The notes beneath the pieces were generated by a model, which saw only the letters and a list, made by a program, of their open reading frames with translations, did not search any database and was not told where the DNA came from. From Limnoperna fortunei (taxonomy: Eukaryota > Mollusca > Bivalvia > Mytilida > Modiolidae), in contig OX104113.1 in the NCBI GenBank assembly GCA_944474755.1, positions 49,181,644 through 49,245,643 on the forward strand: 64,000 bases of DNA, given 5' to 3'. A program made the translations under genes and the position numbers. Numbering within the stretch: position 1 is the stretch's first letter; every line of letters begins with the position of its first letter. Shown here piece by piece: positions 1 through 13,977 of this stretch.

Positions 1-2740
1 AGCATAAGACTATTCGATGGCAGAACATGAACGAACAAACTTTAAAATCCTCGTCCCGAAAATATAAGGTAATTTATATGAGCGTATTCGCCATTTACAA
101 CAATCTCGCATGAGTGAACAAATACAAACTAGTTACGTAATGCCGGCATAGGAAGACGTTGAAAGACCAAACTCTAACTGACTTACATGGTTAATGATCT
201 TTAAAAAAAAACGTGGTTTTTTCAGGGCGTGATATCGTTATAAAGGTTTCAATACAACTGGTTCTTTGTGTTCTATAACTTGCGGCTGCTGGATTTGTCT
301 TAAAAACATTTTCGCCTAGTGAAGGAGATAATCCCCGACATCGGTAAAGGTGTTCGTGAAATTAAACTACACGTATTTCAACGTCTAATTCATTGTTGGT
401 TCTATTGTTTCACTAAACTGAAGAAGTTGGTTGACTTCCTTATGGTAGAGTTTCTGAAAAAGGAAGGAGTTTTCACGAGGTTATATTGCTCCCCTATAAA
501 AAATCGGGACTCATCCCTCGCTACGTGCAATTTTATCACCGATTTAAATGACTTATTAACCTCTTATCTCTAGAAAGACAATGACGATGCTTAACTTACA
601 TGTGTATTATTGTAATCCCCAAAAAGGAGCGCAAGTTGACGAAAAAGGCGGGCTATATTAATATTCATTATGGCAGCAACGCCCTCTTATACACTCAGAA
701 CGAAAATTTCATATGAGCAATGGTTTATATTGCATTAAACACATCAGCTGCAGAAGGTAGCTGTCAATGCATCTGAATAGACATAAGGCCAATAATCTCA
801 ACGAAGCCTACCTATCAAAGCAACACTAACCAAGACAATAAAAAATAAATCAAAGTGAATGTAAATAACAAAATCAACACAGATATGCAGATCGCGAGAA
901 CACGGTACATTTACTAATCACACTGCAAAACAACGACTTCAAAGGTGAACGTTAAACCTGTTGCTGTCACACTTGTTGTACGATTCGTCTAAGCATTGAA
1001 TAGATTAATAAGTGTCGCCGCCATTTGAGCTCGCAGGTTTCATTTCTACTAAAACGCTAAGTGTCTGTTTTGAGAAGCATAGCGGTAAGTGACTGTTCCT
1101 GTCCCTTGACTAGCATCCCTTTATTGTGCAGGCGTTTTATAAACACAAAAACATACAAGTTTTAAGCATTTTCACGATGGCCGATGACTTGTTCTCGGCG
1201 CAATAACCAATTTGAGTAAATTCGCTTTGAAATTGCTTCTGAGTAAAGAATAAATGATGAGTAGAGAAAAAAAAATCCGTCGAACAAAGGCTTGTGGATC
1301 TGAGATTAAAAAGGACACTGATGTCGAGACTCTGTTGGACCAGGTCGTGTGATTTTATGTTTGCTGCGCTCGACACCGCTAAAAATGGACTAGTTTGCAT
1401 GTTATTGTGTTTTCCTAGCGCTTTTAAGTTCAGTTAGGACTGCGTTTACGGTACTATCAAAATGCATCTGCATTCAAAGTAAGATCAAACAACACTATCC
1501 ATAAGTCAGAGCCAAGATCGAATTAATATTACCAACGTTGGAGGTGTTATCAAATGCCAGAAAAAATGACAGTCTTTAACAACAATCACGACTATCTTAC
1601 TGCACATGCGCCCACAAAAAATTTACTCTCTTGATAACAACTGTCACTCTGTCCAGTGTTGTTACACATGCTTGTCGACAACTTTACCACCTACTTCTAC
1701 AACATCCAGAATTTTGTAGATCAAACATGTGTACTTGGGTCGACATTGGGGGAATTGTTCCGCAGGGTTTGGTATTTTTCTCAATTCCTAAGCCAAACAT
1801 CTTCCTTCTATACAGTGTACTGATACAAAATAGGTACTTCGTTTGCATCAGATGCTATTCAGTCCAATCGAGATATGTTTGCCTCCGTGTAAATGTCACG
1901 AACAGAATAAACCATAAATATTTATTAATTTTGGCTATTTCTAACGAATTCTACGAACTTGCGAATTGAATGTTAGCCACGTTTATTTAAATAGAGCTAA
2001 AATAGATGCCGTAGTATTGCAGGCTACAATTTAATTAGGAAATGTAATTGTCATGATTTTGGGTTGGGCAGTGTATTAGTTTAAAGCCATCGATCGCTGC
2101 TGGAAAACAAGGAATCTGGAAATTTAGTTTCAATGGTTTTCTTGTCTGCACTGTCCGACATTTTTTTCAACACAGAATTAAATCTCTGTGTATTTTATAA
2201 GATATTTATGTTGTTACGCTTCCGTTTACGCTTTGACATCACGTTACATTTGTAATGCTTTAGTCTGTCCTTCTTTCGATGCTATAAAAACATGTGTCTT
2301 GTTATAGAAGACACCATTAACACATCCTTTGCAATTGTTTCTAGTATAACAAGACATGCGTCTTTGCCTTCACATGTGTTTAGATATCAGATTGTTTAAC
2401 AGTAGGAATATTTTGTGAGAAACCAATACGTACATTGTATGTCCTCTTTGTCTTTCCATAGAAAAAAGGAAACTAACATCAACATCTGACAAAAATGTAA
2501 ATTGTTGAATGTTTAAGTGTAATATAGACTGCATGAAGCGTAAAAAAAATAAATTGACTAACGAACTGAAAACGACATACTAATGGACGAAATAGAACAA
2601 CAGTAGATTCTGTAGATTAATCGTCAAAACCATCCATTGATTAACTAAGCAATCACAGACTAGTTACACGCTACTATCATTCGTATAAAATGAACAACTT
2701 TTTAAAAAAAAAGCGATAATTTATTTCGGCAAAAGACTTT
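1..2740. other. No gene recognised
   Basis: Short ORFs (for example 319-573, 1137-1400 reverse, 1631-1969) show no family motif, no exon-like boundaries with matching phase, and AT-rich composition like the surroundings. I see nothing functional here. Confidence 0.6.
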
Positions 2741-2756
2741 ACGACAAAAGAAAAAC

Positions 2757-3400
2757 TGAATACTAATTTTTGCAAACATAACCAATTTTCTAAGGGATAG
2801 AGTTCAAAATCAAGGTTTCAAAAAAATAAGAATAGACAGCATCGTACATTGTTTAATCCATTTCCTTGCTGAAACATATTCTATGTCTATGATTATAGGA
2901 TACACCTACTACTGACTAGTGATGTATGAATCCAAACCATTTTCATCAACACACCAACGCATACACTACAGTAATACTACACTAATGAAAGCTGTAGGTT
3001 CAGCATGCCATAGAACCTGCTTAAAACGACAAAAGAATAACTGTACACTAATTTTTGTAACCATAACCAATTTTCTTACGGATAGAGTTCAAAATCAAGG
3101 TTACAAAAATACGATTCGACAGCATCGTAAATTAGTTACACAACGGTACCATTTCCTTGCTGAAACATATTCTATTTCGTTTGAAAATATGATTTTCATA
3201 TTGTTTTCTCTTTGTTTGGATTCAGTACATAGTGATTATGCTGAAATGATTATAGGATACACCTACTACTGCCTAGTGATGTATGAATCCAAACCATTTT
3301 AATCAAAACACCGAGGCATACACTACAGTAATACTACAGTAAAGGAAGCTGTGAGTTCAGCATGCCATAGAACCTGCTTAAACCTTTTATTTCTTTGAAA
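2757..3400. repeat. Two-copy tandem duplication (~285-357 bp spacing)
   Basis: CTAATTTTTG[CT]AA, CATAACCAATTTTCT, GATAGAGTTCAAAATCAAGG and CCATTTCCTTGCTGAAACAT each occur twice about 285 bp apart. GATTATAGGATACACCTACT and TGATGTATGAATCCAAACCA recur 357 bp apart, the difference being a 72-bp insertion near 3175-3247. The ORF at 2919-3302 follows the repeat and is not recognised as protein. Confidence 0.88.
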
Positions 3401-3530
3401 TCCCCAAACCAAGCCAGAATCATTGCTTTTTTTGGTTCGTAAGTTTGCAAGTTTCTTGGACTGTGATTTAGTGATTGTTTCTTTACAGTTGACTTAATGT
3501 TCGGTATTTTGTTGTTACCTTTATTTTGAT
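3340..3530. repeat. Dispersed repeat related to 18195-18390
   Basis: GAGTTCAGCATGCCATAGAA, CCTGCTTAAACC, then TTCTTGGACTGTGATTTAG and TTCGGTATTTTGTTG line up in order with GAGGTTTGACATGCCATGAA, CCTGGTTTAGCC, TTCTTGGACTTTGAATTGG and TTCGGTATTTTATTA at 18205-18380. Family unknown. Confidence 0.65.
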
Positions 3531-6500
3531 GTATTTTTATTGTAAAGTATGAACATTTAAAGGTTGTGAGAAAATAGACTTTATAAAAAAAACTCATAAC
3601 ACACGTACAGCGACACTTATTTAGAAACCGTTAATGATAAATTTGTCTAAAGGAATATTCATCAACGGATAATGAAATGAATTATGTTCAAATATGAGTT
3701 ACTTACATATATCTTACATAAAAAATAAAATTTGTCGAGGATTTACATGTGAACGATTGCAATGCTAAACTGTCAGCCACAAAAATACATATGAAAAGGG
3801 CAAATTATGACGATAAACTGTATCGTTTAATGAAGTACGTGTATATAATGTTTAGTTAGCTCTGTAACTACATGGGTTTTTTAATTACCATTACTCGTCA
3901 TAAGCAGTGAAACAAATAATTGTGTTATTTAAGTAAAGTCTTAATTTGGATAAAAATATTGTCATTAATATGATGTTGAAACATTTGGTGATGAATCTGA
4001 CATACCAAATTGTTTAAGCATTTCACATGAATTTCTTTAAGGTTATTTAAATACAATTGTATGTCCCTTTTATCAATCTATAAGCTTATCATGGCTTTAT
4101 GTTTTTATTGATCAGAAAGATGGAGCACCTAAATAGACCCATATCCTTAAGCAACGAAACTTCAACACGTGTGATAGGAGTCAAGCACACCTTGCCCAAA
4201 AGACCTCGAAAGTACAACTTCAGTGTGGATCTGTTATGTAGTAGTATTTAACATGTACTTACCTATACCGCTTGATCACTTAGCAGTCCAAAATATGCAG
4301 GTTTGAAATATAAATTTATGACCATTACGATATATTTATGATATGAATTTTGACTCTCCCCGTCAAGTTTTAATTCATAATACCAAATTTTCTTGTGTTA
4401 ACGTTACATTTGATGTATTCTTTAAATGTGTAAGTGTCATCGTTATGAGTTTGATTTGTGGTTAAATTATCTACTACTAGAGGTTCTATGAAGTAAACAT
4501 TGTATGAATGCGAAACTCACTTGTGTGTATATGGGTGTATCAGCTTCATTCCAATTTGTAGTATTTGAATCCTACTTGCACAAACCTTAAAGCCGCATCT
4601 TCATATATAATCAGGTCATCAATTTCAATTAATCGGCAACCTATAATTTATATCACACACACATAGCTGAATTATTTCTGACCTGTAAGAGGTTACATTT
4701 TTAGTGTCTCTGTTAATATTGTATACGAAAACCCGTGCAAAATTTAAGTAGAGGATACACTTTATGAAGTGCTGATATATTAAATTCTTAAAATGAACAT
4801 GTTAGTCAATAGAAAATCCAACCAATATAAAAGACTTTAAAAACTGCTTTTATTAGATGCCATCGAATTTTATAGCAAATAAGTAGCATACAAACGTTCA
4901 AAGTTTACATTCTACATTAAATACAATCAACTGGTACCCTTATTTTTGTTGCGTTTTTAAACTTTATGAACTTTTAGCATACAGTTTTAATATTTCGAAT
5001 TTCAACTATTGTTCCAAAATTTTCGAAAATAGCCAAAGGCGTGTAACATTGTTTCTCTACTCCTTGATTAGAATTGTTGCATGCGACACATCGTTGTGCA
5101 GGTTCTCCCTCATCTTGCGATCCAGGTCATTTATGCAGAAGTAAATTATGAGTTTTACTGCTCGTTTTAAAGATGAACCTTTGTCTGAGGAGGATATTGA
5201 GCTGTTAATAAATAAAAGAAACTCGGTTGATAATTGGGTTTCCAGTTTTAAAACATAGACTTTGCCATTCTGTGACATAAGGAGGCGGAGGTAAGAATTG
5301 ATGTTCATAGTTTTTCTAGGTTGTCATTATTTTTTTTAAAGAATATATATTTTCTATTTCATTACAGTTAGTGCACAAGATTATATTTATCTGTACGCAT
5401 TTAATTTTTCCGGCTAAAAATAAATCATATTTATGTACACCGCGCACCCATGTCATTTAGAAATCTGTGTTGATTGACCAGGAAAGGATGTTCGATAACA
5501 TCTTAAAAATAAATATCTATTTAATTATTAAAATAATCACACTTCTTTTTAACAAGAAATATTCATTTTTATTTTTAAGTTTATTTTTAAGTCTGTTTGT
5601 TATGCATATTGCTGCTCCCGTGTTTATTACGGAACCAAAACCAATATCGCTGTTTACGTATGTGGTATTGCCTTTGTTAAAAAAAAGTACGCTTTTTATT
5701 TTTATCCCATGTCATTTTCATTTATTTTTCTTATGCCCTTTCAACCTTGGCTAAAGATTTCATCACGTCTTCTGATCTTAACTTGATTATTGGCTGCACT
5801 TCTTGGTGGTCATATGTCATGCTTTGCCAGGGTCTAGACGGGGTAGTTTTCAAATTAAACAAAATCACAAGAGAAGTTAAACACATGATTTTAGGCTCTT
5901 ACTTGAAATTCTCTGTCATTTACTTGGTTAACTGCACATATTTGACGTAAAGACAATAGCTAATTTTTTCAATCATCATTCTCTTAATTTTTAGTCCACT
6001 TCAAGCGTATCAAATACAGACCATGGTGTTGTCCTACTCAAATGGTTAATGCTCTAAAGCGTATAATATACCACCCTAATAATTAAAGTGTCACTTAAAT
6101 GCAATTCAATATGAGTCTATATCTTAAGTTAAAAATATGATGTATTTCACCAGACAGATTATAAAATGCTTATTTACTATGTCATCACATTAGTTAAAGA
6201 AAACACCTTATGTGTGTATTATACACTATATACACTTAATTCAATCAGGCATTCATGGTACCATAATAAGTAGAAGGATTAATACAAACGTGACCTTGGG
6301 TTATAATTGAACTCAGTTTCACAGAACTATTTTTGTTTACCAATGCACCAATTTTATTTTAAAAAATTAAACTATCGAAAACACTTTTGACCACCATACT
6401 ACAAATAAATACCAGTTTATATTTAGTCTAATTTATTACGCAACATTCTTACGCATGGTGTGCAGAACAATTTTCTTGACAAGAAGACAATTCAGTGATA

Positions 6501-6740
6501 TTATTTGAAAAATCTTCGCGCGAATACGCAATAGTTATTGAATACATGAAAACACGTTACAGCCCATAAAATTAATAAGTTATTTTGGATTACAAAATGT
6601 AAATTTTAACGCTGCAGGAGTCTTAATATCATAATACTGTTGCCACAAAAATGTTCTCTTTCCGACAAAAATGTATAGCTATGTCTTTTCCACAGTCTAC
6701 TTTTTAGGATCTCTCTTAAATTTATTGGTCTTTATTAATA
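3530..6740. other. No gene or clear repeat recognised
   Basis: AT-rich unique-looking sequence. The ORFs at 5057-5308 (reverse) and 5467-5754 are hydrophobic or low-complexity by AT bias and carry no recognisable motif. Confidence 0.55.
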
Positions 6741-7640
6741 CTTCTATCAAAATTAGTCTACTTGTGACGCTTAAATATCTGTATCAGTCTTCTGAAGGAT
6801 ATTCCTTTAAAAAACTGCCAATTATAAACACTTAGGTCACCATCTTATTTGAACCTTCTAATTGTCAACTTTCAGATAGCAACTTTTTGAAAACAAGATT
6901 TTAGCAGATCTGAGTATGAGTTTTTCATTTCACACCATTTTCAAGGACGTGACAATGACTACCTCGACCAGTATTGTATTTGAGAAAGACACTGCTTCTT
7001 CCTCCAGATCACCTGAGTGCATTTCACTGGAATTGGTTACTTTCGATTCCTTGTAATTTTATTTCGTATTAATATGTTGCATGATTCGGGATTTGGAAAT
7101 ATCTCTTGACTTTGTACTTTGGACTCTCTTTGTTCATTCAGTTTCCTTGCTATTTTTCTTACTATGTCTTTAGTTTACTTTCAACATAACGAATTGCCTT
7201 AAATATGGTACCAGTAACCAGTCCACCTGAATTTTATATATCTTCTGTTATCAGTCTACTTGCTATAACTATGTACCGTTTAACATTAGTTATAAATAAA
7301 TATCCCTCCTAACAATAGTTTATTGTATGTATATAGCTAATATGCATCTCAATATCAGTCTGCTTGTAGAACTATGTACCACATATTAGCACCAGCACAT
7401 TTTAAGGTTAAAATATTCATGTCATCATCATTCTATTTGCTAGTCTTTGTTTTGAATATACCTTTCATCAACAGTCTACATTTAAGCCTAGATCCTACAT
7501 ATGCCTCTAAGCAAATATGACTCCTACCATCAGTTCCTACGTAGGTTGTTTTTTTACTTCTTTTCAGCAATCTTATTTTATGGTTATGTGAACATCAGTT
7601 AAATTGTACAAATATGTTTTAAATATGCCTTTAGTTATCG
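6740..7640. repeat. Very degenerate short tandem repeat
   Basis: Words such as ATCAGTCTACTTG, AACTATGTACC and AATATGCCTCTCA or close variants recur every 45-70 bp (for example 6757, 7253, 7356, 7470, 7531). The units are too diverged to define a consensus by eye. Confidence 0.45.
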
Positions 7641-7845
7641 GTATAAATGTAAGGCAATGTTTTGAATATGCCTCGCAATATCAGTGCAAAGGTAACTCTA
7701 TGTTTAAATATACTCACTTGTCAAGATTTGTCATCATCTTTCTACTTTTTGGTTAGGTTTCAAATATGCATCGCAGCAACAGTCTGCGTGAACCAACCTA
7801 TGGTTCTCAATATACGTCTCATTACTCTTCTTGTGTTTAAGGTAG

Positions 7846-8045
7846 TTAGTCATATACTATTAATCACGTGTCTATCAAAACCAGTGCTGCGTGTTCGATT
7901 CTTACTGCAGGCAAGTATTTTTACTCCAATATTAACTGACAATAATAGACAATTTTCCGACGGTTGGTGGTTTAAGAATTTCTTTTTCAGAAAAATACAG
8001 TTGAAAAATTGCTACACCATTCAAACAAACAGACAGACAATTCTA
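7846..8045 (+). mobile_element. tRNA-derived SINE fragment, strongly diverged
   Basis: Recognisable parts are TACTATTAATCACGTGTCT, the B box GTTCGATTCTTACTGCAGGC, CAATTTTCCGACGGTTGGTG, TTGAAAAATTGCTACACC and a CAAACAAACAGACAG tail. The 141-residue ORF over it (7662-8087) is not a gene. Confidence 0.75.
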
Positions 8046-8349
8046 TCGGGGCTACTAAACATGTGTTACACTGATAGCAAGATATAAAGTCTTATATTAA
8101 ATGCAAAGGTCTTAAATCATAACGCCCAGTAAGTTAAATATTAGCTGTTCGGGTATTTTGTAATTTGTTTTTATTTTATAAAGAATAATAGTTTTAAAAA
8201 CACGAATATTTTTAATGTGTTTTCCTTAGATAAAGAATAAAGGTTAAAAAAAAACTATTTTATAGCTTTGTTATAGACTAAACATGCAATTTGATAAACA
8301 GCAAAAAATGCAAATGTATGTCAATAAACAAAACAAATGGCTATGCAAA

Positions 8350-9680
8350 TCAAATGAGTCTCTACTTCTGATTACTTTTGTAACATAATAAGACAAGTAA
8401 CATTGACAATTCTACAATCCATTTAATTTAGTTTCACCTTTTGCTGATTTTACAATTCTTTAGTTTAGCAACAATGCACGTGGTAAATTTGACATTAGAT
8501 AGTTACCCCAATGTTCCATGTTAAACACACAACGTTGTATATATGACATCCAATAAGCATTAACAATTCTTTGACAATTATATTACATTTAAAATATTGA
8601 CACCCACTGCTAACTAAACATATGATTCATTTATTAGTTCATTGATTTTTTGCTAAATTTCGTGAATTGTAACAGTGCAATCCATCAAGTGGGAAAATTG
8701 AGATTAACCAAAAATTCGGAAATCTAGATTTCGATAAGAAAAAAAAATATGAAGAACTTGATAGGTACTGGTGATCAAGTGTTTGGTAGCACCCACATAA
8801 CGTTTCTACCAACACCAACGCACCTTACCACTTTGTTTATTGATAGACAAACCCTTATCAAAGAAGAGCCCTTACCATTACTCTTAGAAACTGTGCTAGT
8901 TATTTTCAAAGACATTCTAAAACAAATAGTTACCATAATGTGTTTATATACGTATATATGAATTAATAATAAAACGAGAATGAAACAAACATGGAGCAAA
9001 AAGCTAGAACAGCTGTTTGAAACCCGTCACCACGGCCCCTTTTGGTCGCCTGTCATTTAGTTTACATGACAACAATACATCTTTCTACTTTTCAATAATG
9101 CATTAGACAAATGAAACAAGACCGAACTTTGGTTCATTTGAATTCAAAATTTTGACACAACTGTATTCAGACAGACTTGACTTCAAAGTAAAAAAGCGGA
9201 ATGTTCATCAATGATAAAAATACATCTTATGTATTAATTTTGTAACATAATAAAATATATGTCACATTAAAAATTCAACTACACATTTACTTAAGATCAA
9301 CATCCAACAATTCTTTATTTTAATACTAATTTGAAGTGCACATGACTAATTGAAATATATATTTACAGATTTTTAAGAACATAAAAAGTCGTAAACGTAG
9401 AAAACAATGTAACTATATATTTTAATCCATGATTAATTTGTTGTTTTACTGAAATTTTCATAATTCCGCGAAGTTTCACTTTGAAGGAAATCAGGTGGGA
9501 AAGAAACCATTATTAACTCAAAATTGGCTGCCATTTTAAAAGTAAGCCGAGTTTGGTAGATATTTAGGAATTGGTTCTTTGTAGCCTCAATACGAGTTAC
9601 TATCAACGCACGTTACCACTATGGTCAACAGACTGACTGTACTCATTATAATTATACAAACCTTTACGAAAGTACAGCTT
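8350..9680. repeat. Ancient tandem duplication of ~0.9 kb (tentative)
   Basis: TTTTGTAACATAATAA occurs at about 8376 and 9238; CAACAATTCTTT or AACAATTCTTT at 8563 and 9306; CAACGCACCTTACCACTTTG or CAACGCACGTTACCACTATG at 8816 and 9605; AGGTGGGAAAG or AAGTGGGAAAA at 8689 and 9492. Spacings of roughly 750-860 bp in the same order suggest a duplication, but much of the sequence between is not alignable by eye. Confidence 0.4.
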
Positions 9681-12600
9681 CAAAACGATATCCGCTGTGC
9701 AGCTCTGTTTAATGCATATTATGAACCGTCGCAGTACCCCAAATGATATTTATTCAAATACAGTTTTAAACAAACAGAGTTTGTTCAATTGTTGCAACAA
9801 TAAGCAAGTAATAAAAAATAAAACATAAAGTAAAATAAATCAAAATCAAAATCTTTATTCAAACCTCCCGAACTTCTGTTTGAAACCTGACAAAGGTTTT
9901 AACGAAAAGTTTCTAGAACAAAAATACAGATACGTTAATATGCTATAGTTTAGGTGTTATTATTTAACCCACTTTAACAGAAAAAATCCACTTTATCGTT
10001 TGCCTGTCTATGCTCCAATATATAAATATGCACAAAATTTGATTAAAACATTTTGATGTTTACATATTTCGACCAAAATGGTAAGTGGCTCATTCGAATC
10101 TTAGTCTTCGAAATGTTTCTTCTACGAAACAATTTGTATATTTAGCTGTTTAAAGCTCTTACAATTATGCACAAAATTAATGTAGGACATGTCTAAGAAC
10201 CCAAATGTGACCATACAAATACATGTCGCAGGACGACACTTGAATGAAACCACAGAAAGGCTGTTCTAATATAAGATTAAATAGTATGACAAAAACATAG
10301 AATACAATGTAAAAAATAACAAAAAACAATATGAAAAGCTACAAATAAAGCCGCATTGACATTTTTTTATTTTATCATATTTAAAAATGTTAGCATTATT
10401 ATAATATATAATACAATCACAAACTCAAAGAAACGAAATATAAATGAATAAGAGGAAAACTACTACATGTATCAAACCAATAACTAATATTTAGTCCACA
10501 AGTCACTTAAAATAAGTCTGCACTTGACTTGCTCATTATTTAACCTAAGTATTTTTAAGTCTTTTCTATCCGTGGACAATCCACACAACTCTGCAACCTT
10601 TTCGCATCATTAAGAATTAAACATAACCAGTACAAAGTCTTAACGTGTATCCTTCTGGAATCTTTTGAAAAAAACATATAAATTGTAAATCAACAGGTTA
10701 ATAATGGCACCTTTTGTAATCATAATATGACTAAACTGAGAACGCAAGGATCGACTGTTGGTCATTGTTTAGGTTGTTTTACATAATTTTAATGATTTAG
10801 GCATCTTGACATTTTTGAATAGAAATATTTGAAACTTGTGTTTTTTAAAAACGAAGATTTCCTCGTACAATGTAATTGATGAAAATGAAGCATAATGCAG
10901 AGTTAAGAACATTGGACTACAACAATTTTTCTTACTAAGCCCGACATTAAGAAACCAATCATGCTAAAAGAATGCCGCCAACGCGTCTTGGGTAAGTGCT
11001 TAGTCAACCATTACAGGATGGAAAATATTCTGTCGCATTAGTTAGAAACGTTTGTCGAGAGAACATACTTATTTTAAAATCGACGAAGAATTGTTTGTTG
11101 GCCATTGTTTGTATCATATAATTTTAATCCTGTTATTTAGATATTGTAGTGTCATGGATAGAACTATAGTGAACACAGAAGATAGCCTCAAATAATTTCT
11201 TATTGCTTTACCATGCTGGACCGGTTACTGAACACTCATTCAACTAGTGGTGTTGACATTTCTTATTGTAGACAATATGACTATACTATGACGTTATGAA
11301 GGAAGGGTAAGCCCAGGTGATAACTATAAACTTCAAAACAGCAAAATAATTCGTATTTTGGTAATGCGATGGAAATAATGTTATTTGCAGTTGTATTTAT
11401 ACGTGTCATTTCTTTCTTTTTAATGTTGCAATTTTGATCCACTGTATTATAAGAATCTGTCAGTACGTTAATTTTTAAATTCACGCTATTATGATATTCA
11501 AATTACTTTTTTTTAAACCGGTAAAATTTTTTAAAGATAGATAATATATAAGGCCGTGACATTAAATTTATCGATTTGTAAGCAGCATTTCAGATTCGTC
11601 CAATCAAATTGAATTAAACAACAGAATGCAAATTACAATAACAACAAAGTTATAAACACATTGGCTTAAATCTGATCATATCATGTTACCTAGAAAATTA
11701 TTAATAGTTCAATACATCATAAATGAATGTCTCATATCTCGTGCTACCTTCAGCGAGCTTCAGTATACCTTCAACACAGTATTTTTATGATGATCTATTC
11801 TCAGTAGAGTGAAAACACAATTTTGTCTCATTTATAAAAACCAATTAAGAAATTTCTAAATACCAATTTCCCACGTTTTAAGACCATGCTTAGGGTCCAT
11901 CACATATGCTCCCTGCGAAAACGTTTGTAAATCATACAATTGAAAATTCACAAACAATACAATGTTCTCCCAAAGGATTGCAATATTCTCTACGTGTTAG
12001 TATAATATTATCAAATAACACAAAACTATTTCGTAAAGTTATCATTGTAAACAATGTGATGGCATAAAATATCATACCTTACACCAACGGGATCTCTGTC
12101 ATAAATTATGTCAAATATTTTATTCAGGAAGTATGCGTTTTCTGTTCCTATTTAAGTTTAAGGGATTATTTGTTCGATGGAGTGACAAAATAAAAAAAAT
12201 ATGGTACATTAAATATGCATAAAAGTGATTACAAAAATTGGTGAAAAATATGTAAATATGGGAATTATTTGTACATTTTTGAAGCTTATAATGTAATTAT
12301 AAATAATACCTCAAAGGTTGAGAGAGATAGGAAAAATGCGTTCCTAGATCAATTTTTAGTTACGCTGCTTATAATTTTATAATTTCATGTTTTGTCCGTT
12401 CAAATGCTAATATTATGAAAGCAGATACATAACATTTTTTCATTAAATCTGAGTCAAATATACATTGCTTTATAAAAAATGTTAATATACAATTTTTAAA
12501 TGGATTTAAAGAAAAAATATTTAAGGAATTTCCAGGTGAACTAATTTCACATGCATTACGTTTCAGGGGAGCATATTTTCCACCATTTTTTGTTTAACAT

Positions 12601-13975
12601 ATACATATTCATACTATTGAGTAAATGTCTAAATAATACATTATTATTTCAAGTACAAAGTAATATTGTTTTATTGTAATAGAGTGGTCAATGTCGATAT
12701 AAATATATGAAGATATATTTAAATATTTAAATATATAAAGAGCCGTTAAATATTAAAGTAATTATAAGAGATTTATACTAGTGTGAACTACAGCCAACTA
12801 CTTTTTGACCAATGTTATGTCAACAATAAACACATCCTAACTTGTTTCTCTATAGTTTTTTATCCTTTATTGGAAACCTCTCTCCTGGACTGCCCTCTTA
12901 TACCTCCTGTCTATGAAATACAACTAAGGGAACATCATTAGAACCTGTCGCTCCATCTTAAAAAAATATTCCAAATTTATTTGAATGACTATCTTATTTA
13001 AAAATATAATCCAAAATACAGACATTTGTCGTTAACGTTGGTTTCAAAACATGACAAAATTGTCATAACCAAGTTTAAATTAACTTAAAAGATATATATT
13101 AGATTGAAATTACTAGTTTGTTGATTAAATCAGTACAAAAAAACTTTCAAACATCCTAATGTTTAAGGGAACGGCCTCAATTGTTAATCAAGCAGTGTTA
13201 CCATTCGCCTTTATTCAAACAATGTAACACGTTTGGGTTTTGGATTATTTTGATACCTGCATTAAATATATGTCATATTCCATTAGAATTGACAGCTAAT
13301 AACGTGCTAAATGCACAGTACCGATTTGATTACTTAACAGACCCACAGATAGATTAGGCTTTCATATTTACAGTAGATTGTTTAAAAATGTGTCAATATT
13401 AACTTCTTATTGCCTTACCGTCAGAAGAAAACGTCGCTGTGTCATTCTTGGCCTATAAAAAAGTACCAGTGTTGATTACAGTTGACCTACATTTCAGACA
13501 AATGTTTCTGTCTATATTGTACACTAATAATAACTGTCTTCAAAGTGTCTTTACCCTCTTATTAAAGAATTGATCAATTATAGTTTATCTAATGGATTTG
13601 ATTAGTGACGAGTGATATTGTCAACATTTAGGTACAACTTGCACGCATATTTTATCGTCAAAACAAAAACAATTGATTAAATCTAACAAGGAAGTAAACG
13701 CCTCTTTATCTTCATATAAAAAATCACACACCTATTGTATAATATTTCGAAAATATAAATTTCAAATAGCTTTGAGTTAGAATTCTTAAATGTTTTAAAA
13801 CAAAATACGTCTTTTTTGGTTATTTAAAATTATGATCCGATTTGTTTAGCTAGTTTTAATTTTAAAGTAATGGCGATCAAAGTAGGTAAATGAAGTTGAC
13901 TCGATCTGAAAAAAATACAACAGTATGAAACCCAATAAAAACCTACAAGAAGATTATCTTAAGCTGATATCTTCA
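9680..13975. other. No gene or clear repeat recognised
   Basis: Very AT-rich sequence with no exon-like island that joins to the receptor or to anything else I know. Further 3' exons of the receptor, if the tail is spliced, would have to lie here or beyond. Confidence 0.5.
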
Positions 13976-13977
13976 TT

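Noticed and set aside
2919..3302. 127-residue open frame
   Set aside because: It follows a local tandem duplication; the same peptide pieces recur (VMYESKPF at both ends) because of the DNA repeat.
7662..8087. 141-residue open frame
   Set aside because: It lies over degenerate repeats and a SINE fragment, with no domain pattern.
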